NCBI RefSeq assembly: GCF_007679045.1
Contig: NZ_VEFS01000004.1
Location: 1-64,000, forward strand
Direction: 5' to 3'
From: Microbacterium sp. BH-3-3-3
GTDB lineage: Bacteria; Actinomycetota; Actinomycetes; Actinomycetales; Microbacteriaceae
Length of the DNA stretch: 64,000 nucleotides
The translations under genes and the position numbers were made by a program. The first letter of the stretch is position 1. Every line of letters starts with the position of its first letter. Shown one piece after another: positions 9,037 through 19,267 of this stretch. Under the pieces are notes generated by a model that did no database searches, was not told where the DNA came from, and worked only from the letters and a program-made list of their open reading frames with translations.

Positions 9037-9783
9037 ATGCCTCACACGCTGATCCTGCTCCGCCACGGGCAGAGCGAATGGAACAAGACCAACCAGTTCA
9101 CCGGCTGGGTCGACGTGCGACTCACCGATCAGGGCAAGGCGGAGGCGAAGCGCGGCGGCGAGCTGCTCGCCGAGTCCGGCATCCTGCCCGACGTGCTGCA
9201 CACCTCGGTGCTGAGCCGCGCGATCCAGACCGCCAACCTCGCCCTCGACGCGGCCGACCGCCTGTGGATCCCCGTCAAGCGCTCGTGGCGCCTGAACGAG
9301 CGCCACTACGGCGCCCTGCAGGGCAAGGACAAGGCCCAGACCCTCGAGGAGTTCGGCAACGAGCAGTTCATGCTCTGGCGCCGCTCGTTCGACGTTCCGC
9401 CGCCGCCGCTGCCCGCCGACGACCAGTACAGCCAGGTCGGCGACCCCCGCTACGTCGGCATCGACGGCGAGGTGCCCGACACCGAGTCGCTGAAGATCGT
9501 CATCGACCGCATGCTGCCGTACTGGCACAGCGACATCGTTCCCGACCTGCAGGCCGGCAAGACCGTGCTCGTCACGGCCCACGGCAACTCGCTGCGCGGA
9601 CTGGTCAAGCACCTCGAGGGCATCAGCGACGCCGACATCGCCGAGCTGAACATCCCCACCGGCATCCCGCTGGTGTACCGCCTCGACGACGAGATGAAGC
9701 CCCTCGGCCCGGGCGAGTACCTCGACCCCGAGGCCGCCGCCGCGGGAGCCGCCGCCGTGGCCGCGCAGGGCAACAAGCACTGA
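9037..9783 (+). CDS. gpmA: 2,3-bisphosphoglycerate-dependent phosphoglycerate mutase
   Basis: The 248-residue enzyme interconverts 3- and 2-phosphoglycerate in glycolysis. It shows [10 protein letters not shown] with phosphohistidine His10, the family blocks [13 protein letters not shown] and [17 protein letters not shown] (second histidine), and full dPGM length including the insert that separates dPGM from small phosphatases. The C-terminus is an alanine-rich tail. The neighbourhood gpmA-phoU-senX3-regX3 matches mycobacteria (gpm1-senX3-regX3). A -10 box 6 nt upstream suggests a leaderless mRNA. Confidence 0.95.
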   Translation: MPHTLILLRHGQSEWNKTNQFTGWVDVRLTDQGKAEAKRGGELLAESGILPDVLHTSVLSRAIQTANLALDAADRLWIPVKRSWRLNERHYGALQGKDKAQTLEEFGNEQFMLWRRSFDVPPPPLPADDQYSQVGDPRYVGIDGEVPDTESLKIVIDRMLPYWHSDIVPDLQAGKTVLVTAHGNSLRGLVKHLEGISDADIAELNIPTGIPLVYRLDDEMKPLGPGEYLDPEAAAAGAAAVAAQGNKH

Positions 9784-9789
9784 GACCGC

Positions 9790-9835
9790 AACGACGAAGG
9801 GGGCGGATGCCATGGCATCCGCCCCCTTCGTCGTT
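9790..9835. terminator. bidirectional terminator between gpmA and phoU
   Basis: A perfect 22-bp stem with a 2-nt loop (AT at 9812-9813). The inner arms are GGATGCC and GGCATCC; the outer arms are AACGACGAAGG and CCTTCGTCGTT. It lies between two convergent genes. There is no long U-tract; the 3' flank is the TTCGTCGTT end of the stem itself. Confidence 0.85.
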
Positions 9836-9840
9836 CGCGA

Positions 9841-10524
9841 TCAGATGACCGGGCTGGGCTCCGCGACGTTGTCGTCGTCGGCGCCGGCCCAATCGCCGGT
9901 CGCCAGGTAGATGACCTTCTTCGCGACCGAGACCGCGTGGTCGGCGAAGCGCTCGTGGTAGCGGCTGGCGAGCGTCGCGTCGACGGTCGCCGTGGCCTCG
10001 CCCTTCCAGGAGTCGCCCAGCACCTTCTCGAAGACGTTCACGTGCAGCTCGTCGATGGCGTCGTCGTCGTCGCGGATCGCCTCGGCGAGGCGTAGGTCCT
10101 GCGTGCGCAGCAGCTCGGCGAGCTTGCGCGCCACCTCGACGTCCAGCTCGCCCATGCGGGTGAAGGTGCTCTTGAGGCCCTTGGGGATCGCCCGCTCGGG
10201 GAAGCGCGAGCGGGCGAGCTGGGCGATGTGCTCGGCCATGTCGCCCATGCGCTCGAGCGAGGCGCTGACGCGCAGCGCCGTGACGACGATGCGCAGGTCG
10301 CGGGCCACGGGCTGCTGGCGCGCGAGGATCTCGATGGCGAGCTCGTCGAGCTCGACGGCCTTCTCGTCGATGATCGCGTCGGCTTCGATGACCTCTTCGG
10401 CCAGGGAGACGTCACTGGTTCCGAACGCACGGGTGGCGCGGTCGATCGCGATGGTCACGAGGTCGGCGATCTCGACCAGGCGGCTCTGGACGTCCTCGAG
10501 GGACTGGTGGAATACTTCGCGCAT
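9841..10524 (-). CDS. phoU: phosphate signalling / transport accessory protein PhoU
   Basis: A 227-residue all-helical PhoU protein with its two three-helix repeats. The segments IDEKAVELDELAIEILARQQ, DLRIVVTALRVSASLERMGD (the metal-binding ExxxD region) and ASRYHERFADHAVSVAKKVI are characteristic. PhoU links the Pst phosphate importer to the phosphate-sensing histidine kinase and dampens its activity when phosphate is ample. It is divergent from senX3, with PHO-box-like repeats in between. The start MREVFHQ was chosen over an upstream in-frame codon (adding MPPTRKVPA) because PhoU proteins begin there. No pst genes are in the window. Confidence 0.95.
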   Translation of the reverse strand: MREVFHQSLEDVQSRLVEIADLVTIAIDRATRAFGTSDVSLAEEVIEADAIIDEKAVELDELAIEILARQQPVARDLRIVVTALRVSASLERMGDMAEHIAQLARSRFPERAIPKGLKSTFTRMGELDVEVARKLAELLRTQDLRLAEAIRDDDDAIDELHVNVFEKVLGDSWKGEATATVDATLASRYHERFADHAVSVAKKVIYLATGDWAGADDDNVAEPSPVI

Positions 10525-10594
10525 CGCGGGTACCTTCCTCGTCGGCGGCACGGCACAGGGAGTCCCGCGGCCTTCGGGGATTCTTCCCAGCGAA

Positions 10595-10668
10595 GGTTAA
10601 CGAGTGGTGCAGTGACAGTGAATAGTAGCCTCTGCCGTGCCGGTGGCGGGGGTGAACGGCCGGTGACG
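10595..10668. promoter_or_regulatory. PHO-box-like direct repeats between phoU and senX3
   Basis: Two arrays of GGTGAAC-like units with 11-nt period are visible: GGTTAAC (10595), GGTGCAG (10606), AGTGAAT (10617); and GGTGAAC (10651), GGTGACG (10662). The second array ends about 28 bp before the senX3 start codon and predicted transcription start, a typical activator position; the first could serve phoU. This suggests autoregulation by RegX3, inferred from the repeat pattern. Confidence 0.55.
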
Positions 10669-10695
10669 CCGAATCGACCCCTCTACGCTGAACGT

Positions 10696-11907
10696 ATGGA
10701 ACACACGCAGCTCGTGCTGCTCGCGCTCCTCGCCGGCCTCCTCGTCGGAGCAGCGATCGTCGGCCTCGTGGTCGGCGCCCTCCGCGCCCGCGACCGTTCG
10801 ATGGCGCAGACCGCGGTCGACGTCCCCGAGGGCGTCGAGGCGATGCTCGACGCGATGGACGACCCCGCCTTCGTCTGCGACACGTCGTCGACGGTGCTGG
10901 CGCTGTCACCCGCGGCCGAGGTGTTCGGCGTGCACGCCGGCGAGGTCATCGCGGCCGAGGAGCTCAAGCGCGTGGCGCGCGTCGCCCGCGACACCGGATC
11001 CGGCATCAGCGAGAACCTGCGTCTGCGTCGCGGTGCGGCGCCGGCCGAGGCCCGACTCGTGGCCGTGCGCGCGACGCCGATCTCGGCCCGGCTGACGCTC
11101 CTCGTGCTGCGCGACATCACCGAGCGCGAGCGCGTCGAGGAGATGCGCCGCGACTTCGTCGCCAACACCAGTCACGAGCTGAAGACCCCCGTCGGCGCCG
11201 TGGGCCTGCTCGCCGAGGCGATCGAGTCGGCCGCCGACGACCCCGCCCAGGTGCGGCACTTCGCCTCGCGCATGCAGGCCGAGGTCACGCGGCTGGCGTC
11301 GCTCGTCAACCGCATCATGAGCCTCTCGCGCCTGCAGGCCTCGGACGAGCTGCGCGATGTGCGCGACGTCTCGATCGACGAGGTGGTCACCGCTGCCCTC
11401 GAGGCCTATACCGTGCAGGCCGACGCCGCCCAGGTCACCGTCGTGCGCGGCGGCACCAAGGGGCTGTGGGTGCGCGGCGAGCCGCAGATCCTCACCGAGG
11501 CGCTCGGCAATCTCGTCGCCAACGCCATCGCTTACTCGCCGCAGGGCTCGAAGGTCGGCGTGGGCGTGAAGCTCGACGACACCGTGGTCGAGATCGCCGT
11601 CACCGACCGCGGCATCGGCATCCCCGAGACCGACCAGCACCGTGTGTTCGAGCGCTTCTACCGGGCCGACCAGGCGCGCTCGCGTCGCACGGGCGGCACC
11701 GGCCTCGGCCTCTCGATCGTCAAGCACGCCGTGCAGCGCCACGGCGGCGAGGTGCGGCTGTGGTCGCGCCCCGAGCGGGGATCGACCTTCACCATCCGAC
11801 TGCCGATGACCGAGGCACCCGACCTCGACACCGTTCGTCCGAAGCCCCGTCGCAAGTCCCGCAAGACCTCGACGACACCCGTACCCGCGAAGGGAGACAC
11901 CGCATGA
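10696..11907 (+). CDS. senX3: sensor histidine kinase of the phosphate response (SenX3-type)
   Basis: A 403-residue kinase with one N-terminal transmembrane helix (residues 5-27), a PAS domain (about 45-140), the HisKA motif [14 protein letters not shown] with phospho-acceptor His160, and a HATPase domain (N box [12 protein letters not shown] boxes DRGIGIP and [12 protein letters not shown]). This layout, with a PAS and few membrane spans, is that of SenX3/PhoR-type kinases controlled by PhoU. A TACGCT box lies 6 nt before the ATG, fitting a leaderless transcript. The stop overlaps the start of regX3 by 4 bp. Confidence 0.93.
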   Translation: MEHTQLVLLALLAGLLVGAAIVGLVVGALRARDRSMAQTAVDVPEGVEAMLDAMDDPAFVCDTSSTVLALSPAAEVFGVHAGEVIAAEELKRVARVARDTGSGISENLRLRRGAAPAEARLVAVRATPISARLTLLVLRDITERERVEEMRRDFVANTSHELKTPVGAVGLLAEAIESAADDPAQVRHFASRMQAEVTRLASLVNRIMSLSRLQASDELRDVRDVSIDEVVTAALEAYTVQADAAQVTVVRGGTKGLWVRGEPQILTEALGNLVANAIAYSPQGSKVGVGVKLDDTVVEIAVTDRGIGIPETDQHRVFERFYRADQARSRRTGGTGLGLSIVKHAVQRHGGEVRLWSRPERGSTFTIRLPMTEAPDLDTVRPKPRRKSRKTSTTPVPAKGDTA

Positions 11908-12587
11908 CCCGCGTTCTGATCGTCGAGGACGAGCCCGATCTCGCCGACCCGCTCGCCTACCTGCTGCGCCGCGAAGGCTACGAGGTGGAGATCGCCGAAG
12001 ACGGCGCGCTCGCCCTCGCCGCCTTCCGCGAGCGCGGAGCCGACATCATCCTGCTCGACCTGATGCTGCCGGGAATGCCCGGGACCGAGGTCTGCCGTCA
12101 ACTGCGGCTGACCTCGCAGGTGCCGATCATCATGCTGACCGCCAAGGACTCCGAGGTGGACATCGTCGTCGGTCTCGAGCTCGGCGCCGACGACTACGTC
12201 ACCAAGCCCTACTCGACTCGCGAGCTGCTGGCCCGCATGCGCGCGGTGCTGCGGCGACGCACACCCGACGACGCCGGCCTCGACGACCGCGTCCTCTCGG
12301 GCGGTCGCGTGGTGCTCGACATCGACCGGCACACGGTGGCCGTCGACGGAGGCGAGATCAGCATCCCCCTCAAGGAGTTCGAGCTCCTCGAGGTGCTCAT
12401 GCGCAACGCCGGTCGCGTGCTCACCCGCGGTCAGCTCATCGACCGGGTGTGGGGGACCGATTACTTCGGCGACACCAAGACCCTCGACGTGCACATCAAG
12501 CGCATCCGCTCGCGCATCGAGCGCAACCCGAGCGAGCCGGTCATGCTCGTGACGGTGCGCGGCCTGGGCTACCGCTTCGAGGCCTGA
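11904..12587 (+). CDS. regX3: response regulator of the phosphate response (RegX3-type)
   Basis: A 227-residue OmpR-family regulator. The receiver has VEDEPD, phospho-acceptor Asp52 ([12 protein letters not shown]) and the conserved Lys in DYVTKPYS; the winged-helix domain has [20 protein letters not shown] and ends [11 protein letters not shown]. Co-translated with senX3 (ATGA overlap). RegX3 activates phosphate-starvation genes in other actinomycetes; here the likely targets with visible boxes are senX3 itself, phoU and ppk1. Confidence 0.93.
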   Translation: MTRVLIVEDEPDLADPLAYLLRREGYEVEIAEDGALALAAFRERGADIILLDLMLPGMPGTEVCRQLRLTSQVPIIMLTAKDSEVDIVVGLELGADDYVTKPYSTRELLARMRAVLRRRTPDDAGLDDRVLSGGRVVLDIDRHTVAVDGGEISIPLKEFELLEVLMRNAGRVLTRGQLIDRVWGTDYFGDTKTLDVHIKRIRSRIERNPSEPVMLVTVRGLGYRFEA

Positions 12588-12613
12588 GCCCGGGCCCCGC
12601 TCAGCGGGAACGA

Positions 12614-12647
12614 CGAAGGCGCCGACGGATCACCGTCGGCGCCTTCG
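12614..12647. terminator. bidirectional terminator after regX3
   Basis: A perfect 15-bp stem (CGAAGGCGCCGACGG and its complement) around the loop ATCA, lying between the convergent regX3 and lipoprotein genes. It shares the CGAAGG...CCTTCG outer arm with several other terminators in the window. Confidence 0.85.
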
Positions 12648-12654
12648 CGTGCGT

Positions 12655-13218
12655 TCAGGAGGCGGGCGTCGCGCTGGGCGTCGGCGTCACCGTCGGCAGG
12701 CCGCCGACCGGGGTCAGCGAGCCCGAGGGCTGCGGGGTCGGCGCGAGCGTCGACAGATATTCGAGGGCCCCGTCGAGCACGGGCACCTGGATGAGGGCGC
12801 CCTGGCCGTCGCCGGACTGGAAGTACACGGGCACCGTGGTGCCGGGGGCGGCGTCGATGCCGTCGAGACGCAGGGGCTCGACGTCGTCGGACATGTCGCC
12901 GAGGCTCAGCGTGCGGTTGGCCGGCACGTTCACCGACGAACGCACGGCCGAGGAGCCCTCGCCGACCTCGACGCGCAGCGTGAGCGGGTCGGAGGTCGAG
13001 TTGACGACGGCGGCGACGAGGTTGCCGGTCGTGCCCTCTTCGTCGACGACGATGAGCGCGTTACGCACGTCGAGGGGGCCGGAGTCTGCGGGGACGTTCA
13101 CGCCGTCGGACGCCGAGTACGGGATGGTGGTCGCCTGGGGGGCGATGAGGTTGCACCCGGTCGTGCCCACCAGGACAGCGGCACCCAGGGCGACGGACGC
13201 GATCAGGCGCGTTTTCAC
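12655..13218 (-). CDS. secreted lipoprotein, LpqE-like
   Basis: A 187-residue protein with a lipoprotein signal peptide ([22 protein letters not shown], lipobox LVGTTGC cut before Cys). The mature part is beta-rich with a central [20 protein letters not shown] segment and a Pro/Thr-rich C-terminus. Its position divergent from carD matches mycobacterial lpqE (Rv3584) beside carD. The function of LpqE proteins is not known to me. The GTG start follows GGAGG by 5 nt; upstream in-frame sequence would destroy the signal peptide and was excluded. Confidence 0.75.
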   Translation of the reverse strand: MKTRLIASVALGAAVLVGTTGCNLIAPQATTIPYSASDGVNVPADSGPLDVRNALIVVDEEGTTGNLVAAVVNSTSDPLTLRVEVGEGSSAVRSSVNVPANRTLSLGDMSDDVEPLRLDGIDAAPGTTVPVYFQSGDGQGALIQVPVLDGALEYLSTLAPTPQPSGSLTPVGGLPTVTPTPSATPAS

Positions 13219-13367
13219 GGATCCTCCAAGATCGACGGACGGCATCCTGATCATCCTACGGGGTCCGCGCTGCGCGGCCGTTCCCGCGCGCACGTCCACG
13301 GTCGCTCCGCGTGCGGGTGGGGGAGGGGCCCCGGGTGGGCGGAACCTTAGCGCATGCGGGCCTGTGG

Positions 13368-13373
13368 TATCCT
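13368..13373 (+). promoter_or_regulatory. carD: -10 box of carD
   Basis: TATCCT lies 26 bp before the carD ATG, with CCTTAG about 17 bp upstream as a poor -35. This leaves a leader of about 20 nt that contains AAAGGA as the ribosome site. Confidence 0.4.
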
Positions 13374-13399
13374 GGATGTTGCCGAAAGGACATAACTCC

Positions 13400-13882
13400 A
13401 TGCTTTTTGAGGTTGGCGAGACCGTCGTTTACCCGCACCATGGCGCGGCCACGATCATCGAGGTCAAGGAACGCGTTATCAAGGGCGAGACGAAGAAATA
13501 CCTGAAGCTCAACGTCACCCAGGGAGACCTCGTCATCGAGGTCCCTGCTGACAACGTCGACCTGGTCGGCGTTCGCGACGTGATCGGCAAAGAGGGTCTC
13601 GACCGCGTGTTCGAGGTGCTGCGTGCGCCCTTCACCGAGGAGCCGACCAACTGGTCGCGTCGCTACAAGGCGAACCTCGAGAAGCTCGCGTCGGGCGATG
13701 TGATCAAGGTCAGCGAGGTCGTGCGCGACCTGTGGCGCCGCGATCAGGACCGCGGCCTGTCGGCCGGCGAGAAGCGCATGCTGGCCAAGGCGCGTCAGAT
13801 CCTCGTCTCCGAGCTGGCTCTGGCCGAGAAGACCGACGAAGACCGCGCGAGCGTCGTGCTCGACGAGGTCCTCGCGTCCTGA
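13400..13882 (+). CDS. carD: CarD-family RNA polymerase-binding transcription factor
   Basis: The 160-residue protein is a full-length actinobacterial CarD. An N-terminal RNA polymerase interaction (Tudor-like) domain has [20 protein letters not shown], and a helical C-terminal DNA-binding domain has [20 protein letters not shown] with the conserved Trp in [20 protein letters not shown]. CarD stabilises the open promoter complex at rRNA and housekeeping promoters. It is followed by ispDF, as in mycobacteria. The ATG has AAAGGA upstream, one of the few genes here with a clear leader. Confidence 0.97.
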   Translation: MLFEVGETVVYPHHGAATIIEVKERVIKGETKKYLKLNVTQGDLVIEVPADNVDLVGVRDVIGKEGLDRVFEVLRAPFTEEPTNWSRRYKANLEKLASGDVIKVSEVVRDLWRRDQDRGLSAGEKRMLAKARQILVSELALAEKTDEDRASVVLDEVLAS

Positions 13883-13998
13883 CGCTCCGGCGCCGGGACC
13901 CCCGCGCTGACGCCCCGTCCCCGTCGTCGAGAACCGATGACGCGGGCCGGGGCTTTCGGCGTTCCCCGGGGTGCGTCGGCTCGCGCTAGCGTGATCGG

Positions 13999-15201
13999 GT
14001 GACTCTCACCCCCGTCCCCCACCTCGCGGTCATCGTCGTCGCGGCCGGCTCCGGCACCCGCCTGCGCGGGGGAGCACCCAAGGCGTTCGTCGGCCTCGAC
14101 GCCCGGTCGATCCTGCACCACGCGTTGCGGGGCGTGTTCTGCGCCCCGGCCGCGCAGGTCGTGGTGGTCGTGCCCGAGGGCTACGAGGGCGACGCGACGA
14201 CCGACGCGCTCGACGCCGCGGGCGACCGGGGCGAGCTCGTGACGGTCGTCACGGGCGGAGCGACCCGGCAGCAGTCCGTCGCCGCGGGGCTCACGGCCCT
14301 GTGGGGCGATGTCGACACCGTTCTCGTGCACGACGCCGCCCGGGCGCTGACCCCGGCCGCGGTGTTCGAGCGCGTCGTGGCGGCGCTCGACGACGGCGCG
14401 GTCGCCGTGATCCCCGTTCTCCCCGTCGTCGACACGATCAAGCGCGTCGACGGAGCGGGCCGGGTCGTCGCCGCGGTGGATCGGTCGGAGCTCGCCGCGG
14501 CCCAGACGCCGCAGGGCTTCCGTCGATCCGTGCTCGAGGCGGCCGCGGCATCCGCCGACGCGGACCACACCGACGACGCCGCTCTCGTCGCCGCAGCCGG
14601 GCACCCCGTCGTCACGGTCGAGGGCGATGCCCGCGCCTTCAAGGTCACGACCGCTCCCGACCTCGAGCGTGCCCGTTCGCTCGTCACGGCCGCCCCCGAG
14701 GTCGAGGCCGCGCCGACGCCGGCGACCGGCATCCCGCGCGTGGGCCTGGGCACCGACGTCCACGGTTTCGGCGGCGAGGGCACCCTCTGGCTCGCGGGTC
14801 TCGAATGGCCCGGGGAGCAGGCGCTCTCGGGCCACTCCGACGGCGACGCGGTCGCGCACGCGATCGTCGACGCCCTGCTCGCCGCGGCGGGGCTCGGCGA
14901 CATCGGCACGCACTTCGGCACCGATCGGCCGGAGTTCGCCGGCGCGCACGCCACCGCCTTCCTCACGCACACGGTCGGCCTGCTGGCGGCGGCCGGGTGG
15001 CGGGTGGGCAACGTCGCGGTGCAGGTGCAGGCCAATCGCCCGCGCTTCGCCGCGCGTCGCGTCGAGGCCGAGCAGGCCCTCTCCCGCGCCCTCGGCGGCG
15101 CCCCCGTCTCGGTGAGTGCGACCACCACGGACGGACTCGGCTTCACGGGACGGACCGAGGGGGTCGCGGCCTTCGCGACCGCGCTCGTCGTGCCGGCCTA
15201 G
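13999..15201 (+). CDS. ispDF: bifunctional IspD/IspF (MEP isoprenoid pathway)
   Basis: A 400-residue fusion. Residues 8-230 are IspD (CDP-ME synthase), with the CTP-binding loop [23 protein letters not shown] at 111-115 and the TPQGF block at 170-174. Residues 245-400 are IspF (MEcPP synthase), with metal ligands Asp253, His255 and His287 in GLGTDVHGF and [12 protein letters not shown]. In mycobacteria the two are adjacent separate genes after carD; here one polypeptide joins them by a short Pro/Ala linker (about 231-244). The GTG start lies 6 nt after TAGCGT, suggesting a leaderless transcript. Its stop shares a CTAG with the convergent acetyltransferase gene. Confidence 0.95.
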   Translation: MTLTPVPHLAVIVVAAGSGTRLRGGAPKAFVGLDARSILHHALRGVFCAPAAQVVVVVPEGYEGDATTDALDAAGDRGELVTVVTGGATRQQSVAAGLTALWGDVDTVLVHDAARALTPAAVFERVVAALDDGAVAVIPVLPVVDTIKRVDGAGRVVAAVDRSELAAAQTPQGFRRSVLEAAAASADADHTDDAALVAAAGHPVVTVEGDARAFKVTTAPDLERARSLVTAAPEVEAAPTPATGIPRVGLGTDVHGFGGEGTLWLAGLEWPGEQALSGHSDGDAVAHAIVDALLAAAGLGDIGTHFGTDRPEFAGAHATAFLTHTVGLLAAAGWRVGNVAVQVQANRPRFAARRVEAEQALSRALGGAPVSVSATTTDGLGFTGRTEGVAAFATALVVPA

Positions 15202-15659
15202 AGCTCGCGCGTCATGAAGGTCGACAGCGGGTCGGGTGCGTACGACGCGAACGCCGGGCACTCCACGAAACCCTCGCTCGCGTAGAGCCGCCGGGCCGCG
15301 ACGAAGTCGGCCGTGCTGCCGGTCTCGAGCCAGAGGCTCCGGATGCCGCGTTCTCGCGCATCGGCCATGATGCGACGCAGGATCGCGCGGCCCACACCGC
15401 GACCCAGGTGCGCCTCGACGACACGCATCGACTTGAGCTCCGCCCGCTGGTCGCCGAGGTCTTTGCAGGCGCCGATGCCGGCGATCTCGCCGTCGATCCA
15501 GGCCGACCACATGGTGACGCCGTCGGAGGCGAGGCGGTCGACGTCGAGGGCGTGGACGCTCTCGGCCGGGGTGTTCTCGTGCATTCCGGCGAGGTGGGCG
15601 GCGACGAGGGCGCGCGTGGGTTCTCCGGACAGGTCGTCGGGGCGGATGGTGAGGTTCAC
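15198..15659 (-). CDS. GNAT-family N-acetyltransferase
   Basis: A 153-residue GNAT. The acetyl-CoA loop is visible as [20 protein letters not shown] (R/Q-x-x-G-x-G/A), preceded by the beta-4 strand [10 protein letters not shown], and followed by [20 protein letters not shown], the family's end strand. Acceptor substrate unknown; the [18 protein letters not shown] segment resembles PhnO/small-molecule acetyltransferases. The GTG start lies 6 nt after TAGGGT. It converges with ispDF and overlaps its stop codon by 4 bp. Confidence 0.85.
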   Translation of the reverse strand: MNLTIRPDDLSGEPTRALVAAHLAGMHENTPAESVHALDVDRLASDGVTMWSAWIDGEIAGIGACKDLGDQRAELKSMRVVEAHLGRGVGRAILRRIMADARERGIRSLWLETGSTADFVAARRLYASEGFVECPAFASYAPDPLSTFMTREL

Positions 15660-15727
15660 GTCGGCACCCTAACCGCTGCGTGTTTCACGCACGGGTCGCC
15701 GCGAGGGGCGGCCGGTAGGCTGGCCCG

Positions 15728-17128
15728 GTGACCGTTCGGCTGTATGACACGAAAGCGCAGGAGCTGCGCGACTTCGTTCCCCTCGACCCCTCGAACGTCA
15801 CGGTCTACGTCTGCGGGCCCACCGTGCAGTCCGGTCCCCATATCGGTCACGTGCGCGCCGCCCTCGCCTTCGATCTGCTGCGCCGATGGCTCGCCCACCG
15901 CTACGGCCGAGTCACGTTCGTGCGCAACGTCACCGACATCGACGACAAGGTGCTCGCCAACGCGAGCGACGACGAGCCCTGGTGGGCGTTGGCCTATCGC
16001 ATGGAGCTCGAGTTCTCTCGGGCGTATGCCGCCGTCGGCATCCTGCCCCCGACCTACGAGCCGCGCGCGACCGCATCGGTCACGCAGATGCAGGAACTGA
16101 TCGCCGAGCTCATCGAGCGCGGTCACGCCTACGCCGCCGCCGGCGACGTGTACTTCGACGTGCGCTCGTGGCCGGCCTACGGCGAGCTGACCCGCCAGAG
16201 CCTCGACGCGATGGAGTCGGCGACCGACGCCGATCCCCGGGGCAAGCGCGATCCGCGCGACTTCGCGCTGTGGAAGGGCTCCAAGGCCGACGAGCCCGCC
16301 TCGGCCACCTGGGCATCGCCGTGGGGCGCCGGACGACCCGGCTGGCACATCGAGTGCTCGGCGATGTCGCGCCGATACCTGGGTCCGGAGTTCGACATCC
16401 ACGGCGGCGGTCTCGACCTGCGCTTCCCGCACCACGAGAACGAGATCGCCCAGTCGACTGCCGCGGGTGACGCCTTCGCCCGCTACTGGGTGCACAACGG
16501 CCTCGTCACCGTCGACGGACAGAAGATGTCGAAGTCGCTCGGCAACTTCACGCTCGCCGCCGACGTGCTCGACGCCCACGACCCGCTCGTGGTGCGCTAC
16601 GCCCTCGCCGCGGCGCACTACCGCTCCAACCTCGACCTGAGCGAGGCGTCGTGGGCCGAGGCCGAGTCGGCCCTCGGTCGCATCCGCAGTTTCCTCGAGC
16701 GCGCCGAGCGCGTCGCTCGCCCGGGCTGGTCGGAGGCGAAGGAAGGCCTTCCGACGGAGTTCGTCGAGGCGATGGACGACGACCTCTCGGTGCCCCGGGC
16801 GCTGGCCGCGATCCACACCAGCATCCGGTCGGGAAATGCGCTGCTCGACGCGGGCAAGTACGATGAAGCGAAGCAGGACGTCTCGGACGTCCAGCAGATG
16901 ACGCTCCTCCTGGGGATCAATCCGCATTCTCCCCAGTGGAGCAGCGTCGGCGGAGGAGCCGAAACCGCCGCTCTGGACACCCTGGTCCAGACGATGATCA
17001 CGCAGCGCGCACACGCGCGTGCGGACAAGGATTGGGCGGCCGCGGATCGCATCAGAGACGCGATCGCCGCCGCAGGAATCACGCTGGAAGACACTCCAGC
17101 CGGAACACATTGGAGTATCGATGGCTAA
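15728..17128 (+). CDS. cysS: cysteinyl-tRNA synthetase
   Basis: A 466-residue class I synthetase. HIGH motif HIGH at 38-41, zinc ligands including Cys29 and the [13 protein letters not shown] and FPHHENE blocks, and KMSKSLGNF near residue 266. It charges tRNA-Cys. Length agrees with CysS rather than the shorter mycothiol ligase MshC. The GTG start is 6 nt after TAGGCT (leaderless). Its last 8 bp overlap rlmB. Confidence 0.96.
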   Translation: MTVRLYDTKAQELRDFVPLDPSNVTVYVCGPTVQSGPHIGHVRAALAFDLLRRWLAHRYGRVTFVRNVTDIDDKVLANASDDEPWWALAYRMELEFSRAYAAVGILPPTYEPRATASVTQMQELIAELIERGHAYAAAGDVYFDVRSWPAYGELTRQSLDAMESATDADPRGKRDPRDFALWKGSKADEPASATWASPWGAGRPGWHIECSAMSRRYLGPEFDIHGGGLDLRFPHHENEIAQSTAAGDAFARYWVHNGLVTVDGQKMSKSLGNFTLAADVLDAHDPLVVRYALAAAHYRSNLDLSEASWAEAESALGRIRSFLERAERVARPGWSEAKEGLPTEFVEAMDDDLSVPRALAAIHTSIRSGNALLDAGKYDEAKQDVSDVQQMTLLLGINPHSPQWSSVGGGAETAALDTLVQTMITQRAHARADKDWAAADRIRDAIAAAGITLEDTPAGTHWSIDG

Positions 17129-18116
17129 GCCTGGACGCCCGGGAGCACGCAACCCCGGCAAGAAGAAGGGGCCGCTCAAGGGCACCGGCGGGCACTCCCG
17201 CAAGGCGCTCGAGGGTCGCGGTCCCACCCCCAAGGCCGAGGACCGCGCCTGGCACCCCGCCGGCAAGCGCAAGGCCGCCGAAGAGCGCTATGCCGCCGCC
17301 GGCGGTAAGGGCCGCCCCGGTGTGCGTGCGGTCGGCAACCCCAACCGCAAGAGCCCCAAGGCCGCCGACGACACCGAGACGGTCACCGGCCGCAACTCCG
17401 TGCTCGAGGCGCTGCGCGCGAAGATCCCCGCCACGGCGATGTACATCGCCCAGCGCGTCGAGATGGACGACCGCGTCAAGGAGATGCTGTCGATCGCGAC
17501 CAACCGCGGCATCCCGGTGCTCGAGGTCACGCGCCCCGAGCTCGACCGCATGGCCGGCTTCGATGGCGTGCACCAGGGCGTCGCGCTCAAGGTGCCGCCC
17601 TACTCTTACGCCCACCCGCAGGACCTGCTCGAGCAGATCATCGACCGCGGCGAGGTGCCGCTGCTGGTGGCCCTCGACGGCGTCACCGACCCCCGCAACC
17701 TCGGCGCGATCATCCGCTCGACGGGCGCGTTCGGCGGTCAGGGCCTGATCATTCCGCAGCGCCGCTCGGCGAGCGTCAACTCCGCCGCCTGGAAGACCAG
17801 CGCCGGAGCGGCCGCCCGCATCCCCGTCGCGCTCGCGGCGAACCTGACGGCGACGCTCAAAGAGTTCAAGAAGCAGGGTGTGTTCGTGCTCGGCCTCGAC
17901 GGCGACGGCGACGTGTCGCTTCCCGCCCTCGAGCTCGCCGACCGCCCCGTGCTGATCGTCGTGGGCTCCGAGGGCAAGGGCCTGTCGCGCCTGGTCACCG
18001 AGACCTGCGACCAGGTCGTGTCGATCCCCATCTCGACGGCGACCGAGTCGCTCAACGCCGGGATCGCGGCATCCGTCGCCCTGTACCAGGTGTCGACGAT
18101 GCGCGCGGCGCGCTGA
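17121..18116 (+). CDS. rlmB: 23S rRNA (guanosine-2'-O-)-methyltransferase, RlmB-type
   Basis: A 331-residue SPOUT methyltransferase. The C-terminal catalytic domain shows the three SpoU motifs: [27 protein letters not shown] and [20 protein letters not shown]. The ribosomal-protein-L30-like substrate domain lies at about 95-165. The first 90 residues are a very basic, Gly/Lys/Pro-rich extension ([20 protein letters not shown]...) that probably binds rRNA. It starts inside the cysS 3' end (8-bp overlap), as in the mycobacterial cysS-Rv3579c pair. Confidence 0.93.
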   Translation: MAKPGRPGARNPGKKKGPLKGTGGHSRKALEGRGPTPKAEDRAWHPAGKRKAAEERYAAAGGKGRPGVRAVGNPNRKSPKAADDTETVTGRNSVLEALRAKIPATAMYIAQRVEMDDRVKEMLSIATNRGIPVLEVTRPELDRMAGFDGVHQGVALKVPPYSYAHPQDLLEQIIDRGEVPLLVALDGVTDPRNLGAIIRSTGAFGGQGLIIPQRRSASVNSAAWKTSAGAAARIPVALAANLTATLKEFKKQGVFVLGLDGDGDVSLPALELADRPVLIVVGSEGKGLSRLVTETCDQVVSIPISTATESLNAGIAASVALYQVSTMRAAR

Positions 18117-18120
18117 CGGC

Positions 18121-19125
18121 TCAGGCCGGACGCATCCGGTCGAGCGTGGCGAGGGAGGGCTCGAACTCGCCGCGCTCGATCGCGTGCCCGACCGCGACGA
18201 TCGCGTCGTTGACGGGAGTCGGGATGCCGAGTCGCCGGCCCGCCGCGACCACGGCGCCGTTGATGTCGTCGACTTCGCTGCGACGACCCTTGCCCCAGTC
18301 CTGCAGGACCGTGGTGGTGGCCCCGGGCACGGTGAAGCGCGAGTAGAGCACGTCGAGCATCGTGTCGACGACGTCGTCGGATTCGGCGATGGACGCCTCG
18401 GTCAGCCCGAAGATCGGGAGCACTCGGTGCTCACCCGCGACGCGCAGCGCCTCGCGGCCGGCGTCGAGCATGAGCTCGCGCATGCCCGGGACCCGGATCG
18501 CGTCGACCATGGGCAGGCCGAGCGCCGCCGTCGGGACGAGGACCGAGGCGTTGCTGACGAGCTTCATCCACTTCGCCGATCCGATGTCGTCCACCCGGGC
18601 GACCTCGCCCGCGTGCGAGAGCACGTCGGCGACGTCGGGCCCCCGTGGGGCCGTGGCGTCCACGGCGAACCACGAGCGTTCCGGGTCGACGTGACGATGC
18701 ACGATCCCCGGCTCAGTCATGGTCGAGGAGATCTCGATGACCGTCCCGACGCAGCGATCGGGGCCGACCACGTCGGCCACCGTCTGCGTCGTCATGCCGT
18801 TCTGCACCGCCGCGATGGCCCCGTCGTCCGCGAGGTACGGCTCGATGAGGGCCGAGGCCCATCGCGCGTCGTAGGCCTTCGTCACCAGCAGCACGAGGTC
18901 GAACCGCTCCCGCAGGGTCGCCACCTCGCACAGGTGCAGCACCCGCGGGTGCACGTGGCGCGTGCCCGAGGGTGTGTGCACGCGCAGCCCCTCCGCCCGC
19001 ATGGCTTCGACGTGCGCGGGCCACTGCTCGATGAAGACCGGGTCGAGACCCGCGTCGATGAGGTCGGCGCCGATCGACGCTCCATTGGCGCCGGTGCCCA
19101 GCACGGCGATGGACGATATGGACAT
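18121..19125 (-). CDS. ketopantoate-reductase-family oxidoreductase, paralogue 1
   Basis: A 334-residue protein with the N-terminal NAD(P) motif IAVLGTGANGASIGADLIDAG, VTKAYD and VQNGMTT in the cofactor domain, and KWMKLVSNASV with the catalytic Lys at the start of the C-terminal helical domain. The fold is that of PanE, but location in a catabolic cluster and a second copy (22934-23974) make a role in pantothenate synthesis unlikely; it more probably oxidises or reduces a pathway 2-oxo/hydroxy acid. The ATG has AAGGAG upstream. It is divergent from amidohydrolase 1, sharing a 142-bp promoter region. Confidence 0.82.
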   Translation of the reverse strand: MSISSIAVLGTGANGASIGADLIDAGLDPVFIEQWPAHVEAMRAEGLRVHTPSGTRHVHPRVLHLCEVATLRERFDLVLLVTKAYDARWASALIEPYLADDGAIAAVQNGMTTQTVADVVGPDRCVGTVIEISSTMTEPGIVHRHVDPERSWFAVDATAPRGPDVADVLSHAGEVARVDDIGSAKWMKLVSNASVLVPTAALGLPMVDAIRVPGMRELMLDAGREALRVAGEHRVLPIFGLTEASIAESDDVVDTMLDVLYSRFTVPGATTTVLQDWGKGRRSEVDDINGAVVAAGRRLGIPTPVNDAIVAVGHAIERGEFEPSLATLDRMRPA

Positions 19126-19208
19126 CGTGCTCCTTCGTTGGAGTGAGAGCGAACGCATGGGGTGTGTGCCGCGACTTAATCCAACAATGCTGAACGAAAA
19201 GCGGACTC

Positions 19209-19237
19209 TTGCCGGATCCTACGAGAGAGTGTAAACC
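19209..19237 (+). promoter_or_regulatory. predicted promoter of amidohydrolase 1
   Basis: TTGCCG (19209-19214), a 17-bp spacer and TAAACC (19232-19237) precede the gene, which has a GGGGAG ribosome site. The -10 is weak, consistent with an activator-dependent catabolic promoter. The region also serves the divergent ketopantoate-reductase-like gene. Confidence 0.35.
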
Positions 19238-19267
19238 AGGAACGAACATTCTCGATGGGGAGAAGCC

